Part shown: positions 14,400 to 22,613 of the stretch, piece by piece | Layout: each line of letters begins with the position of its first letter | How positions within the stretch are numbered: position 1 is the first letter of the stretch | From: Clostridia bacterium | Lineage (GTDB): Bacteria; Bacillota; Clostridia; Oscillospirales; CAG-272 | NCBI GenBank assembly: GCA_017472305.1 | Contig: JAFUQP010000038.1 | Location: 1 to 34,635, forward strand | DNA length: 34,635 bases | Direction: 5' to 3' | Notes under the pieces: model-generated | What the model was told of the DNA's origin: nothing | Databases searched by the model: none | The model's input: the letters and a program-made list of their open reading frames with translations, nothing else | Made by a program: the position numbers and the translations under genes

Positions 14400-15677
14400 T
14401 CAGAAGCGGGAGGAGTATTCCTCAAGGTCAACAATCTTGCCTGTGACACGCGACTCCTCAGCAGCAAAGGCGATGAGGTGGTTGTCGCAGGACTCGGCAA
14501 TATCACACACCGAGAAGTTCGGGATACCCTCAAGGACGTCGCGAAGCGCATCGACAATTCCGTCGTCGCCGCCGCCGTGGCCGCCGTTGATATTGTCAGC
14601 GCCCTGTGCGTCGAGGTCGATTTCCCTGTCGGACTTATCAAGGAAATGATGCACTCTGATTATCGGATTGGTAAGCATGCCCTCGATAACTCCCTTAGTG
14701 CCGCCTATCTTTATTCTTCTGCCTCCCTCATCGAATGCCGACATAGAGAAGGTAGCAAGAATTCCGTCCTCGAACTCGAGGTTAACAACCTGATGGTCTA
14801 CGACGTTGTTTTTGCACTTATATACGCACCTTCCGTAATCAGTGGTGGTAATCGAACGGATTATATCCTCGTCGGTGGGTGCGGCAAGCTTCGTACAGGT
14901 GGAGCGGAACCAATAATTGTCCTTATCGTCAAGGTAGAGCTTCTTTGAGTAGAAGGGGCACTCCTCGCTGTGAGGACAGCCGTCTGTGCAACGCTCGGGC
15001 GCATCCTTCGGCGCGTTCTCCTCAGTGAAGTACGTAAGAGTGCCGAAGCTCGATACGCGCTTGCACTTCTTATCGACAAGCCAGGCGAGTATATCCATAT
15101 CGTGGCAGGTCTTCTGCACTATCATGGGGGTGGTTTCGTTACTGTCGCGCCAATTTCCGCGGACGAAGGAGTGGCTCTGGTGTACTACGCCGACAGGCTC
15201 GCTGTGCTGAATTGAAAGCACTCTGCCAATCTCGCCGCTCTTTATGATATCCTTGAGAGCTCTGAAGAACTTCGTATAGCGGAGAACGTGACAAACGAGA
15301 ACGAACACTCCGCGCTCCTCTGCGGCGCGCTGAATACGTCTGCACTCCTCGGGAGTGGCTCCCGCGGGCTTCTCAAGAAGAAGGTTATAGCCCTTCTCTA
15401 TCGCCGCAAGTGCGGGTGCTACGTGGTCGCGGTCCATCGTTGCTATGATTGCAACGTCTGCCATTTTCGGCATAGCGAGCAGAGGCTCCCAGGTATCAAA
15501 GCAGAGCGAGTCGTCTATTCCGTGGAGTTTTTTAATATACTCACGTCTTTCCTCTATCGGCTCGGCTACCGCAACAAGCTCGAAGTAGTCAGAGCGCGCA
15601 AGCGTTCTGTCAGTGTAGCATTTTCCGCGGCTTCCCGCGCCGATAAGTATAAGTCTTTTCTTTGAATTCTGTGACAT
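14400..15677 (-). CDS. Gfo/Idh/MocA family oxidoreductase
   Basis: NAD(P)-dependent sugar or polyol dehydrogenase family, 425 aa, cytosolic. The Rossmann motif is GAGSRG (13-18), EKP is at 102-104, and the catalytic block KTCHDMDIL is at 189-197. Unusual for the superfamily is a cysteine-rich insertion (C230, C234, C240, C261, C284, C288) that could bind a metal; it appears to mark a subfamily. The substrate cannot be named. AGGAG precedes the ATG. It is transcribed divergently from an AraC-type regulator, and matching inverted 10-mers at both -35 regions suggest that regulator controls it. Confidence 0.9.
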   Translation of the reverse strand: MSQNSKKRLILIGAGSRGKCYTDRTLARSDYFELVAVAEPIEERREYIKKLHGIDDSLCFDTWEPLLAMPKMADVAIIATMDRDHVAPALAAIEKGYNLLLEKPAGATPEECRRIQRAAEERGVFVLVCHVLRYTKFFRALKDIIKSGEIGRVLSIQHSEPVGVVHQSHSFVRGNWRDSNETTPMIVQKTCHDMDILAWLVDKKCKRVSSFGTLTYFTEENAPKDAPERCTDGCPHSEECPFYSKKLYLDDKDNYWFRSTCTKLAAPTDEDIIRSITTTDYGRCVYKCKNNVVDHQVVNLEFEDGILATFSMSAFDEGGRRIKIGGTKGVIEGMLTNPIIRVHHFLDKSDREIDLDAQGADNINGGHGGGDDGIVDALRDVLEGIPNFSVCDIAESCDNHLIAFAAEESRVTGKIVDLEEYSSRF

Positions 15678-15704
15678 TTTTTCTCCTTTTTATAAACAAA
15701 AGCA

Positions 15705-15733
15705 TTGACTTGAAACAACGCGTATGCTATAAT
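15705..15733 (+). promoter_or_regulatory. Sigma-A promoter of the araC-type gene
   Basis: TTGACT (15705-15710), a 17-bp spacer and TATAAT (15728-15733). It gives a leader of about 120 nt and may also serve ung and xpt. Confidence 0.8.
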
Positions 15734-15777
15734 TAACTTAAATAAAATAAATTCGGACGGAAAAATTTCCTATAATA

Positions 15778-15806
15778 AGGATACAACAAAATTTCTTTAA
15801 AGTCAA
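15778..15806 (-). promoter_or_regulatory. Promoter of the Gfo/Idh/MocA gene
   Basis: On the minus strand, TTGACT (15806-15801), a 17-bp spacer and TATCCT (15783-15778). The poor -10 is consistent with dependence on an activator. Confidence 0.6.
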
Positions 15807-15862
15807 TGCATTTATTAACTGATTTGTGGATTTTTTAACTGTCTTTTTATTTTGGAGATATT

Positions 15863-16729
15863 ATGCATTCATTAAACTATTATGCATTTCACGATGACAT
15901 CGGGCCTCTTCACAGCAGAAAGAACAGCCTCAACAGATGCAGCAGAGAGTCGGTTGAGCGCCCTCTTATAGTAAACTGCGCGGGCGAGATTGACTCGATG
16001 TGGGCGTTTAAGACCGACAACGTTGAGGGAAGGCTTGACTATTACCTACTCTACGTTGTCAAGGGCGAGCTGATATTGGACGTTGGCGGCAAGGACGTCG
16101 TATGCACGACAGGCTCGTTCGTTCTCTATCCGCCAAAGACGAGATACATATACAGGCACTCGGCTACGGGGGAGATTGACTACCTCTGGGTACACTTTAC
16201 CGGCTCTGCCGTTGCACAGACGCTTGAAAAATACGGACTTATGCTCTATCCGCACGTCAATACAATTAAGCACGACGACGGAATTACATCAAGATTTACA
16301 AATCTCTTTACCGCCTTTATCAAGCAGGACAAGTTCCGCGACGACGAGCTTTCCCTGCTTCTTGACCGCCTTCTTATCTCGCTTGCAAGAAGGCTTTCGA
16401 GCGACGGGGAAAATTATCTTCAGCTCAAAACCTCGGTTTCTTACATCAACGCACACTACAACCACGAGATAAGAATTCCCGAGCTTGCGAAGATGGAAAA
16501 CATCAGCGTATCGAGATACAATTCCGTATTTAAAAGGCTCTACGGTATGTCGCCTGTCGAATATATTACAAAGATGAGAATTTCCTCTGCCTGCGAGCTG
16601 CTCGGTGGCACGGATTTGTCGGTTAAGGAGATTTCGCTTATGACGGGATACTCCGACTCGCATTTCTTCAGCAGAGTATTCAAGGCGCAGACCGGAATTT
16701 CTCCGTCGGACTACAGAAAGAGGCAGTGA
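15863..16729 (+). CDS. AraC-family transcriptional regulator
   Basis: A 288-aa regulator. The N-terminal cupin-like sensor domain (about 30-160) includes YYLLYVVKGELIL, GSFVLYPPKTRYIY and YLWVHFTGS. The C-terminal double HTH (about 190-286) includes IRIPELAKMENISVSRYNSV, FKRLYGMSPVEYI, EISLMTGYSDSHFFSRVFK and TGISPSDYRKR. Such proteins usually sense a small sugar-like ligand and activate a neighbouring catabolic gene, here probably the divergent oxidoreductase. TTGGAG precedes the ATG. The stop codon is 1 nt before the ung start, so the downstream genes may be co-transcribed. Confidence 0.92.
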   Translation: MHSLNYYAFHDDIGPLHSRKNSLNRCSRESVERPLIVNCAGEIDSMWAFKTDNVEGRLDYYLLYVVKGELILDVGGKDVVCTTGSFVLYPPKTRYIYRHSATGEIDYLWVHFTGSAVAQTLEKYGLMLYPHVNTIKHDDGITSRFTNLFTAFIKQDKFRDDELSLLLDRLLISLARRLSSDGENYLQLKTSVSYINAHYNHEIRIPELAKMENISVSRYNSVFKRLYGMSPVEYITKMRISSACELLGGTDLSVKEISLMTGYSDSHFFSRVFKAQTGISPSDYRKRQ

Positions 16730-16730
16730 T

Positions 16731-17411
16731 ATGGTAACGCTCGGAAACGATTGGGACGGGCTGCTTTCAGAGGAGTTCGAAAAGGATTACTATTTAAAGC
16801 TCCGCGAGTTTTTGAAGGACGAATACAAGACGAGAAGAATTTATCCGTCGATGTACGATATCTTCAACGCGCTGAAAACTACCTCTTATAAGGACACGCG
16901 CGTAGTTATCCTCGGTCAGGACCCTTACCACGGCGCGGGACAGGCTCACGGGCTTTGCTTCTCGGTAAAGCGCGGTGTCACTCCCCCGCCCTCGCTGAAG
17001 AACATTTTCAAGGAGCTAGAAACCGAGTTCGGAATTTCCGAGCCCGAGTGCGGCGAGCTTGTCGGCTGGGCAAAGCAGGGAGTCTTGCTTCTCAATACCA
17101 CGCTGACCGTCAGAGAGGGCGCTCCGCAGAGCCACAAGGGGCGCGGCTGGGAAATATTCACCGACAGAGTTATCTCTCTTATAAACGAAAAGCCCGAGCC
17201 TGTAGTATTCCTTCTCTGGGGCGGTAACGCAAGGCAGAAGAAGGCTCTTATTACTAGCCCGAAGCACTTGATTTTAGAGTGCGCGCACCCGAGTCCCCTG
17301 TCGGCTTACGCAGGATTTTTCGGCTGCAATCACTTTATTCGCGCAAATGAATTCCTCGCCGAGTGCGGTCTGCCGACTGTCAGGTGGGAACGTATCAACG
17401 ACTATAACTAA
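16731..17411 (+). CDS. ung: Uracil-DNA glycosylase, family 1
   Basis: Base-excision repair enzyme that removes uracil from DNA, 226 aa, matching the family. The catalytic water-activating loop is GQDPYH (62-67, Asp64). The conserved PPPSLKNIFKELE and LLLNTTLTV follow, with FLLWG, and the DNA-intercalating Leu loop with catalytic His is HPSPLSAYAGFFG. The ATG lies 1 nt past the AraC gene stop, with AGAGG just upstream. xpt follows after 22 nt, so ung and xpt are likely one transcript, perhaps as a nucleobase-related unit. Confidence 0.97.
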   Translation: MVTLGNDWDGLLSEEFEKDYYLKLREFLKDEYKTRRIYPSMYDIFNALKTTSYKDTRVVILGQDPYHGAGQAHGLCFSVKRGVTPPPSLKNIFKELETEFGISEPECGELVGWAKQGVLLLNTTLTVREGAPQSHKGRGWEIFTDRVISLINEKPEPVVFLLWGGNARQKKALITSPKHLILECAHPSPLSAYAGFFGCNHFIRANEFLAECGLPTVRWERINDYN

Positions 17412-17433
17412 AGCAAAACAGGAGATTCAGAAA

Positions 17434-18009
17434 ATGAAGGCACTTAAGGAAAAGATTATTAAGGAAGGCACTATTCTTCCCGGCGGAATACTCCGCGTTG
17501 ACAGCTTCTTAAATCACCAGATTGACGTAGGACTTGTCAGCGAATGCGGCAAGGCTTGGTACGAGATGTTTAAGGATGCAGGCATTACCAAAATTCTTAC
17601 TATTGAGTCGGCGGGTATCGGAATTGCGGCGCTGACCGCGCAGTACTTCGGTGTTCCTGTGCTTTACGCAAAGAAAACGCGCAGCGCGGCTATCGGCTCG
17701 GAATATCTTTCGTCGAAGGTTGTTTCCTACACCCACGGTCAGGTGTACGACGTTATAGTCGGCAAGAATTATCTTACTCCAGAGGACAGAGTTCTCATCG
17801 TTGACGATTTCCTCTCGGGCGGCAGCGCGCTCAAGGTGCTTATCACCCTTACCGAGATGGCGGGCGCGAAGGTTGTCGGCGCAGGCATAGCTATCGAGAA
17901 GGCATACCAGAGTGGCGGCAAGAATCTCCGTGAGCTCGGCTACAGAATCGAATCGCTTGCAAAGATTGAGTCAATGAGCCTCGAGGAAGGCATTAAGTTT
18001 GTTGATTAA
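17434..18009 (+). CDS. xpt: Xanthine phosphoribosyltransferase
   Basis: Purine-salvage enzyme that makes XMP from xanthine and PRPP, 191 aa, cytosolic. The N-terminus MKALKEKIIKEGTILPGGIL and the block FLNHQIDVGL are characteristic of Xpt. The PRPP-binding loop is VLIVDDFLSGGSALKVL (120-136), preceded by YAKKTRSA. The start is ATG at 17434, with AGGAG upstream. A longer frame from 17347 overlaps ung and is not used. In Bacillus xpt sits behind a purine riboswitch; none is present here, because the gene follows ung directly. Confidence 0.95.
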   Translation: MKALKEKIIKEGTILPGGILRVDSFLNHQIDVGLVSECGKAWYEMFKDAGITKILTIESAGIGIAALTAQYFGVPVLYAKKTRSAAIGSEYLSSKVVSYTHGQVYDVIVGKNYLTPEDRVLIVDDFLSGGSALKVLITLTEMAGAKVVGAGIAIEKAYQSGGKNLRELGYRIESLAKIESMSLEEGIKFVD

Positions 18010-18109
18010 TAGCTTGCAGAGGACTTTCGTAAGCGATGTAAGCCACCTTTTGAAAAGCTAGGTAAGGCTTATCGTTAAGACTTTCAACCGCTAATATCTA
18101 AAAAAAGTA

Positions 18110-18148
18110 GAGCTCGGACGTACCGTTTACGAACGTCCGAGCTCTTTA
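18110..18148. terminator. Bidirectional terminator between xpt and uppP
   Basis: The 12-bp stem GAGCTCGGACGT (18110-18121) with ACGTCCGAGCTC (18133-18144) is followed by TTTATATAT on the plus strand and by TACTTTTTTT on the minus strand. The 100 bp before it hold a weaker imperfect hairpin (AAGCGATGTAAGCC against GGCTTATCGTT) of unknown meaning. Confidence 0.9.
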
Positions 18149-18161
18149 TATATGTGAAAAC

Positions 18162-19001
18162 TTACACTAATGCGGTTATAAGGAAATAACCGAGGACGAG
18201 GGCGCCGAGGATTATGCGGTAGATGCCGAAGGGGGCGAAGCTGTGGCGCTTGACGAAGTCCATAAGGAATTTAATCGCGAAGAGCGATACGAGGAAGGAT
18301 ACGACGAGTCCGACTGCAAGCAGGAGAAGCTCGCCGCCCGAGGCGGTGTTGCCCTCGAGGAAGAACTTGACTGCCTTGAGGCCCGAGGCTCCGAGCATTA
18401 CGGGGATTGCCATAAAGAATGAGAACTCTGCCGATGCCTCGCGCGAGACACCCGTGAGCATTCCGCCGAGGATTGTCGAGCCCGAGCGCGAGGTGCCCGG
18501 GACGAGCGAGAGCACCTGGAAGGCGCCTATTGTGAGCGCGTCCTTATAGGTAAGCTCGTCGACGGTTTTTATGCGCGCTTCCTTGCCCTTCTTATGCTTT
18601 TCGATAAGTATAAAGGCGACGCCGTATATAATAAGCGCTGCCGCAACTACTGCGTAGTGCATAAGATATGAGTCGATAAGGTCGTCAAAGAGCAGTCCGA
18701 GAACTGCCGCGGGAAGAACGCCGACCACTACCTTAAACCAAAGCGTCCAGGTCGCTCTTCTCTGCTCTGCGCTCTTTTTTCCCGAGAAGGGATTGAGCTT
18801 ATCGAAGAATAGGACGGGCACGGCGGCTATTGCGCCGAGCTGAATTACAACGAGGAATAGCTCCTCGAACTCGGGAGATACGTTAAGGCGCATAAGCTCG
18901 TTGACGAGTATCATATGTCCTGTCGAGCTTACGGGAAGCCATTCGGTAATTCCCTCAATTATTCCTATTATTATCGCTTTGAGAAATTCAATAAGTTCCA
19001 T
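18162..19001 (-). CDS. uppP: Undecaprenyl-diphosphatase UppP/BacA
   Basis: Integral membrane phosphatase that recycles undecaprenyl pyrophosphate to the monophosphate carrier for cell-wall synthesis; it confers bacitracin tolerance. The 279 residues have about eight hydrophobic segments. The family signatures are EGITEWLPVSSTGHMIL (16-32) and PGTSRSGSTILGGMLTG with SREASAEFSFFMAIPVM. AGGAG precedes the ATG, which lies 10 nt after the U32 gene stop. It is last in the FkbM-U32-uppP operon. Confidence 0.96.
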   Translation of the reverse strand: MELIEFLKAIIIGIIEGITEWLPVSSTGHMILVNELMRLNVSPEFEELFLVVIQLGAIAAVPVLFFDKLNPFSGKKSAEQRRATWTLWFKVVVGVLPAAVLGLLFDDLIDSYLMHYAVVAAALIIYGVAFILIEKHKKGKEARIKTVDELTYKDALTIGAFQVLSLVPGTSRSGSTILGGMLTGVSREASAEFSFFMAIPVMLGASGLKAVKFFLEGNTASGGELLLLAVGLVVSFLVSLFAIKFLMDFVKRHSFAPFGIYRIILGALVLGYFLITALV

Positions 19002-19011
19002 AGCTGCTCCT

Positions 19012-20241
19012 TTACTTTGCTCTGATTATATCGCCGACCTTGATTTCGCCGTCGGCTCTCATATAGAAGGTCATATAGGGGTGCGGTGTTGACTCTATTG
19101 GGTTCATATCTGCGTCGTAAAGCTCGGTTACGGTGAGCTCTCTGCCGATTTTGCCGGGGGTGAGAAGCTCGATTTTATCACCGAGGGTCATTTTGTTGCG
19201 CTGGGTGAACTGGGCAAGCGAGCTCTCGGCATTATATGCCGTGCAGGTGGCAAGATATGCCTTATCCTTGATGTAGCCGTTATTTGAGGCGAGGTTTGCG
19301 TCGGTGTGTGAGTCGGTGAAATAGTAGCCTGTGTTATACTCTCTGTGGCTGACCGACAGAAGCTCGTCATACCAGCGCGGGTCGTACTCGTAGCTACCCG
19401 AAAGGTAGGAGTCGAGCGCCATTCTGTAGGCGTTAGTCGCGACGGCGGCATAGTATGCCGATTTCATTCGTCCCTCGATTTTGAAGGAATTTATTCCCGC
19501 CTCGCAAAGCTCCGGAATATGCTCTATCGTACAGGTATCGCGGCTTGCCATAATGAAGGTTTCGCCGTTTATCTCCTCGACGGGCATTTTACAGTCGGGG
19601 CGCTTCTCTTCCTCGATTTCGTAGCCTGAAATTCTGTAATTCCAACGGCAGGGCTGGGCGCACATTCCGCGGTTGGCATCTCTGCCTATAATATGGTTGG
19701 AGAGCAGGCATCTGCCGCTGTAGGACACGCACATTGAGCCGTGTATAAAGCATTCAAGCTCAAGTTCCTCGGGAATATTCTGCCGTATAGCACGGATTTC
19801 GTCGAGGGTAAGCTCACGCGCAAGCACAACACGCTTTGCGCCAAGCCCGTACCACGCGCGGCAGGCGGCGGCACTCGAGGCATTCGCATGGGTTGAAATA
19901 TGAATTTCCATATCGGGAAGCATCTTCTTGACGAGCATAAGCACGCCGACGTCGGCAATTATCATAGCGTCAAGCCCTACGTCCGAAAGCTCCTCAAGGT
20001 ATTTTTCAAGCTCGGGGTACTCATACTCGCGAGGCATAGTGTTGAGAGTGAGATAAACTCTGACTCCTCTTTCGTGCGCGTAGGCTACCGCCTCGCGCAT
20101 CTCGTCAAGCGTGAAATTGTCGGCGGCGGCACGCATACCGAACACCTGTCCCGACAGATATACCGCATCGGCTCCGTAAAGGATTGCCGCGCGCATTTTT
20201 TCAAAATTTCCCGCGGGGGAAAGTATTTCGGGCTTATTCAT
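19012..20241 (-). CDS. U32 family protein, TrhP/YrrO-like
   Basis: A 409-aa protein of the peptidase U32 family. Members of the TrhP branch (YegQ in E. coli, YrrN/YrrO in Bacillus) carry an Fe-S cluster and act in prephenate-dependent hydroxylation of tRNA wobble uridine; the peptidase name is historical. The N-terminal barrel starts PEILSPAGNFEKMRAAILYG. The signature region has ELECFIHGSMCVSYSGRC and RGMCAQPCRW (C171, C178, C194, C198), as in Fe-S-binding U32 proteins. The length and C-terminal beta domain fit TrhP2/YrrO. The start is 3 nt past the FkbM gene stop. The exact substrate is inferred. Confidence 0.87.
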   Translation of the reverse strand: MNKPEILSPAGNFEKMRAAILYGADAVYLSGQVFGMRAAADNFTLDEMREAVAYAHERGVRVYLTLNTMPREYEYPELEKYLEELSDVGLDAMIIADVGVLMLVKKMLPDMEIHISTHANASSAAACRAWYGLGAKRVVLARELTLDEIRAIRQNIPEELELECFIHGSMCVSYSGRCLLSNHIIGRDANRGMCAQPCRWNYRISGYEIEEEKRPDCKMPVEEINGETFIMASRDTCTIEHIPELCEAGINSFKIEGRMKSAYYAAVATNAYRMALDSYLSGSYEYDPRWYDELLSVSHREYNTGYYFTDSHTDANLASNNGYIKDKAYLATCTAYNAESSLAQFTQRNKMTLGDKIELLTPGKIGRELTVTELYDADMNPIESTPHPYMTFYMRADGEIKVGDIIRAK

Positions 20242-20244
20242 TTT

Positions 20245-21348
20245 TTATCCTTTCGGTATCATAATAAGGTCTATTTCCCAAGCGGGCAGACATCTCTCGC
20301 GCCGAAGGTACAGACAGTATTCGGGATAGCTTTCGTGAAGGTAGTTTACAAGGAAAAATATATCTCTGCTCCTGTGATAGAGCGATACCAGAAGCACCGG
20401 GGAATGCTCACGGATTATCCCTCGAGAGCCGACAAGCGCCTCGTATTCCGCGCCCTCAACGTCGTACTTGATATAGTCTATCTGAGCGTCAGAAAGAGAG
20501 TCGAGCGTAACCAGTCTGACCGACTGCTCCTTGTGCTCAAAGGAAGCGGTCGCCGATATTGTGGAATTCCTGTTTCCGCTGGAATTAAAGTCACCAAAGG
20601 AGTCATCACACCATGCGGCGGCATTAATCGGGATTATCTCCACACCGCTTTCTGCCTCGGAATAAGCCTTGAGTTTGCGAAAATTACGCAAATCAGGCTC
20701 TACAGCATAGATTCTTTTGAGCGACGGAATATATGCCTTCATCTCCTCTGCGGTATCGCCGCGATATGCTCCGGCATCAATTGCAAGAGAGATTTTCTTC
20801 CTGTTAATAAGCTCGTAGAGCTCGCACTTTTCGGAGTATGCAGAGGTAAGATATTTCATTTTTCCCGTCAGCTTGAAGCGGATTACAGAGGCAAAGCACC
20901 GCCTTGAATCCTCGTCGGAAAGAGCGGAGTAGGCTTTGAGAATTTCTTCATAATGAGTATTGTAAAAATCTCTGTCAAAATACTCCGAGGCACCGGCCAC
21001 AGGCATATCCGGGACGTACATTGTATAGCTTTCGTCGATGTCCTCGAGCATTCCGAGCACCTCTTCCCTACGCGTGGCGAAGGAGAGTACTATAACAAAA
21101 TCGGAATAGCTTTCCTTGATTTCCGAGAAGGACTTGACCCTGTAGCCACGGTATGAGTGACCGCGCACAAAGCCGTCAGAGGCGAATACGTCTGTGACAC
21201 TTATAGAATATTTTTCAAATCTTTCAAAAAGCTTGTCCGCACCGTTACCCATTCCGTATACAACTATCGGTCGGCTCTCACGCGAGAGCTCGTCCCACAT
21301 ATCGGACTCGCATGGGTAGGCGGGCAAGAAGCAGCTTTCATAAGGCAT
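20245..21348 (-). CDS. FkbM-family methyltransferase with N-terminal Rossmann-like region
   Basis: A 367-aa protein. The C-terminal half (about 185-365) is an FkbM-type SAM-dependent methyltransferase: motif I LAIDAGAYRGDT (188-199), the acidic end of strand 2 in YAVEPDLRN, and LDSLSDAQIDYIKYDVEGAE. The N-terminal part (about 28-115) has a glycine-rich VVYGMGNGADKLF and VIVLSFATRREEV, like a nucleotide-binding domain found in some glycan-modifying proteins. The substrate is unknown; methylation of a glycan is typical for the family. It heads an operon with the U32 gene and uppP. The ribosome binding site is weak. Confidence 0.85.
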   Translation of the reverse strand: MPYESCFLPAYPCESDMWDELSRESRPIVVYGMGNGADKLFERFEKYSISVTDVFASDGFVRGHSYRGYRVKSFSEIKESYSDFVIVLSFATRREEVLGMLEDIDESYTMYVPDMPVAGASEYFDRDFYNTHYEEILKAYSALSDEDSRRCFASVIRFKLTGKMKYLTSAYSEKCELYELINRKKISLAIDAGAYRGDTAEEMKAYIPSLKRIYAVEPDLRNFRKLKAYSEAESGVEIIPINAAAWCDDSFGDFNSSGNRNSTISATASFEHKEQSVRLVTLDSLSDAQIDYIKYDVEGAEYEALVGSRGIIREHSPVLLVSLYHRSRDIFFLVNYLHESYPEYCLYLRRERCLPAWEIDLIMIPKG

Positions 21349-21382
21349 ATTGTTCTCTTTTGCTCCAAATTCGGTTTTATTT

Positions 21383-21411
21383 ATTTTATATTAAATTGAA
21401 GGAAATGTCAA
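21383..21411 (-). promoter_or_regulatory. Sigma-A promoter of the FkbM-U32-uppP operon
   Basis: On the minus strand, a perfect TTGACA (21411-21406), a 17-bp spacer and TAAAAT (21388-21383). Confidence 0.87.
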
Positions 21412-21452
21412 TAGCAAACTGCATTTTCGAAGGATTATGCCGCGCGTCGGGG

Positions 21453-21476
21453 GCCGCAACCGACGGTTGCGGCTTT
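21453..21476. other. Isolated GC-rich hairpin
   Basis: The perfect 9-bp stem GCCGCAACC/GGTTGCGGC with a 3-nt loop is followed by TTT only. No gene ends here on either strand. It lies between the FkbM promoter and the regulator promoter, so it may insulate the two or bind a protein. Confidence 0.4.
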
Positions 21477-21491
21477 GCAACAAAGACTCTC

Positions 21492-21520
21492 TTGCATTTT
21501 TTCAAAAAAGGTGCTACAAT
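21492..21520 (+). promoter_or_regulatory. Sigma-A promoter of the HTH-membrane regulator
   Basis: TTGCAT (21492-21497), a 17-bp spacer and TACAAT (21515-21520). Confidence 0.8.
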
Positions 21521-21559
21521 ATAATCAGCCGAGGAAGCTTGGCGGAAAGGAGAATTTTT

Positions 21560-22543
21560 ATGACTTTAGCAGAAAAAATCATTGCCCTGCGCCGTGCAAG
21601 GTCAATGTCACAGGAGGAGCTTGCCGACAAGCTCTTCATTTCAAGACAAGCGGTATCGAAATGGGAATCGGGACAGTGCGTGCCTGATATTGATAATATT
21701 GTAAGGCTCTCTGAAATTTTCGGAGTCAGCTGCGACTACCTACTTAAGAGCGATGATGCGACATCTGATGCTCCCGAGGGGGAAGCGGCTCACGTGCGTA
21801 AGGTCAACCGACATGAGGCCGAAAGCTATATGGCTCTGTCGAGAAAGGGCGCGTACCTTATCGGGCTCGGGGTGTTTCTCTGTATCATAGCTGCAATTCC
21901 CCTTTTACTTATCAGTGCGGCAATCGACGGCGGCATATTACAGATTAAGGAATCGCTAGGCTTTGCAATCTCGATTGCTGTGCTTCTTTTACTCGCGGCG
22001 GCAGCAGTAGCTCTGTTTATCTACGCAGGCTGCAAGTTCTCTGAATTTTCTTATCTCGAAGAGGACTTCGAGCTTGACAGAGAATATCGCGACAGTCTGT
22101 GCCGTGAGAGCGGAAAAATCAACAAGAGATTTTCACTTGGAATAATCGTCGGCGTATCTGCAATCATAGTTTCGGTAATTCCCTTTATCACTCTTGGAAT
22201 TATGCAGATATCCGATTTCGTCACAATCGCCGCTCTATGTGCTACTATGCTTGTCGTAGGAATTGCCGTTGCTGTTATAATCACAGTCGGGCTGCCGAAG
22301 GGAGCGCATGACAGACTGCTCGGCATCGGCGAGTATTCAAGAGATAAAAAGCGCAGAGGCAAGGCACTCGAGGCAGTTTCCTCGGTTTATTGGCCGGTTG
22401 TGCTTATAGCTTATCTCGGATATAGCTTCCTCTCGTCTGACTGGGGTATTTCCTGGATTATCTGGCCTATAGCGGGTATCGTTTTCGGAGTTATCGAGGC
22501 TATCTTCTCGTTAAAGGACGGCACGAAAGCTGGCAAAGATTAA
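21560..22543 (+). CDS. XRE-family HTH regulator with membrane domain
   Basis: A 327-aa protein. Residues 5-62 form a Cro/CI-type HTH (SMSQEELADKLFISRQAVSKWESG). After a linker, about six hydrophobic segments follow (near 98-118, 133-155, 195-212, 220-245, 282-300 and 304-322) with charged loops between. This membrane-anchored design suggests DNA binding controlled from the membrane, but the ligand and targets are unknown. AAAGGAGAA lies just before the ATG at 21560. A longer frame from 21437 begins upstream of the promoter and is rejected. Confidence 0.87.
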   Translation: MTLAEKIIALRRARSMSQEELADKLFISRQAVSKWESGQCVPDIDNIVRLSEIFGVSCDYLLKSDDATSDAPEGEAAHVRKVNRHEAESYMALSRKGAYLIGLGVFLCIIAAIPLLLISAAIDGGILQIKESLGFAISIAVLLLLAAAAVALFIYAGCKFSEFSYLEEDFELDREYRDSLCRESGKINKRFSLGIIVGVSAIIVSVIPFITLGIMQISDFVTIAALCATMLVVGIAVAVIITVGLPKGAHDRLLGIGEYSRDKKRRGKALEAVSSVYWPVVLIAYLGYSFLSSDWGISWIIWPIAGIVFGVIEAIFSLKDGTKAGKD

Positions 22544-22550
22544 AAATCTA

Positions 22551-22579
22551 TTGAAAAAAGCTTTCCTTTGTGCTAAAAT
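22551..22579 (+). promoter_or_regulatory. Sigma-A promoter of the HIT gene
   Basis: TTGAAA (22551-22556), a 17-bp spacer and TAAAAT (22574-22579). Confidence 0.83.
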
Positions 22580-22613
22580 ATAGGCGTAAATTATTTTGAA
22601 AGGCTAAAAACAT

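Larger units (their letters stand above)
15702..15809. promoter_or_regulatory. Paired inverted operator-like sites in the divergent promoter region
   Basis: GCATTGACTT (15702-15711) and its exact reverse complement AAGTCAATGC (15800-15809) each contain the -35 element of one of the two divergent promoters. Two further direct repeats, TTAACTG at 15815-15821 and 15835-15841, lie 20 bp apart on the AraC side. Likely sites for the AraC-family protein, by inference. Confidence 0.55.

Noticed and set aside
17412-17433. Purine riboswitch before xpt
   Set aside because: Only 22 bp separate ung and xpt, too short for the aptamer.
19900-20907. Plus-strand open frame of 335 codons
   Set aside because: It runs across the U32 and FkbM genes on the other strand and has no recognisable protein features.
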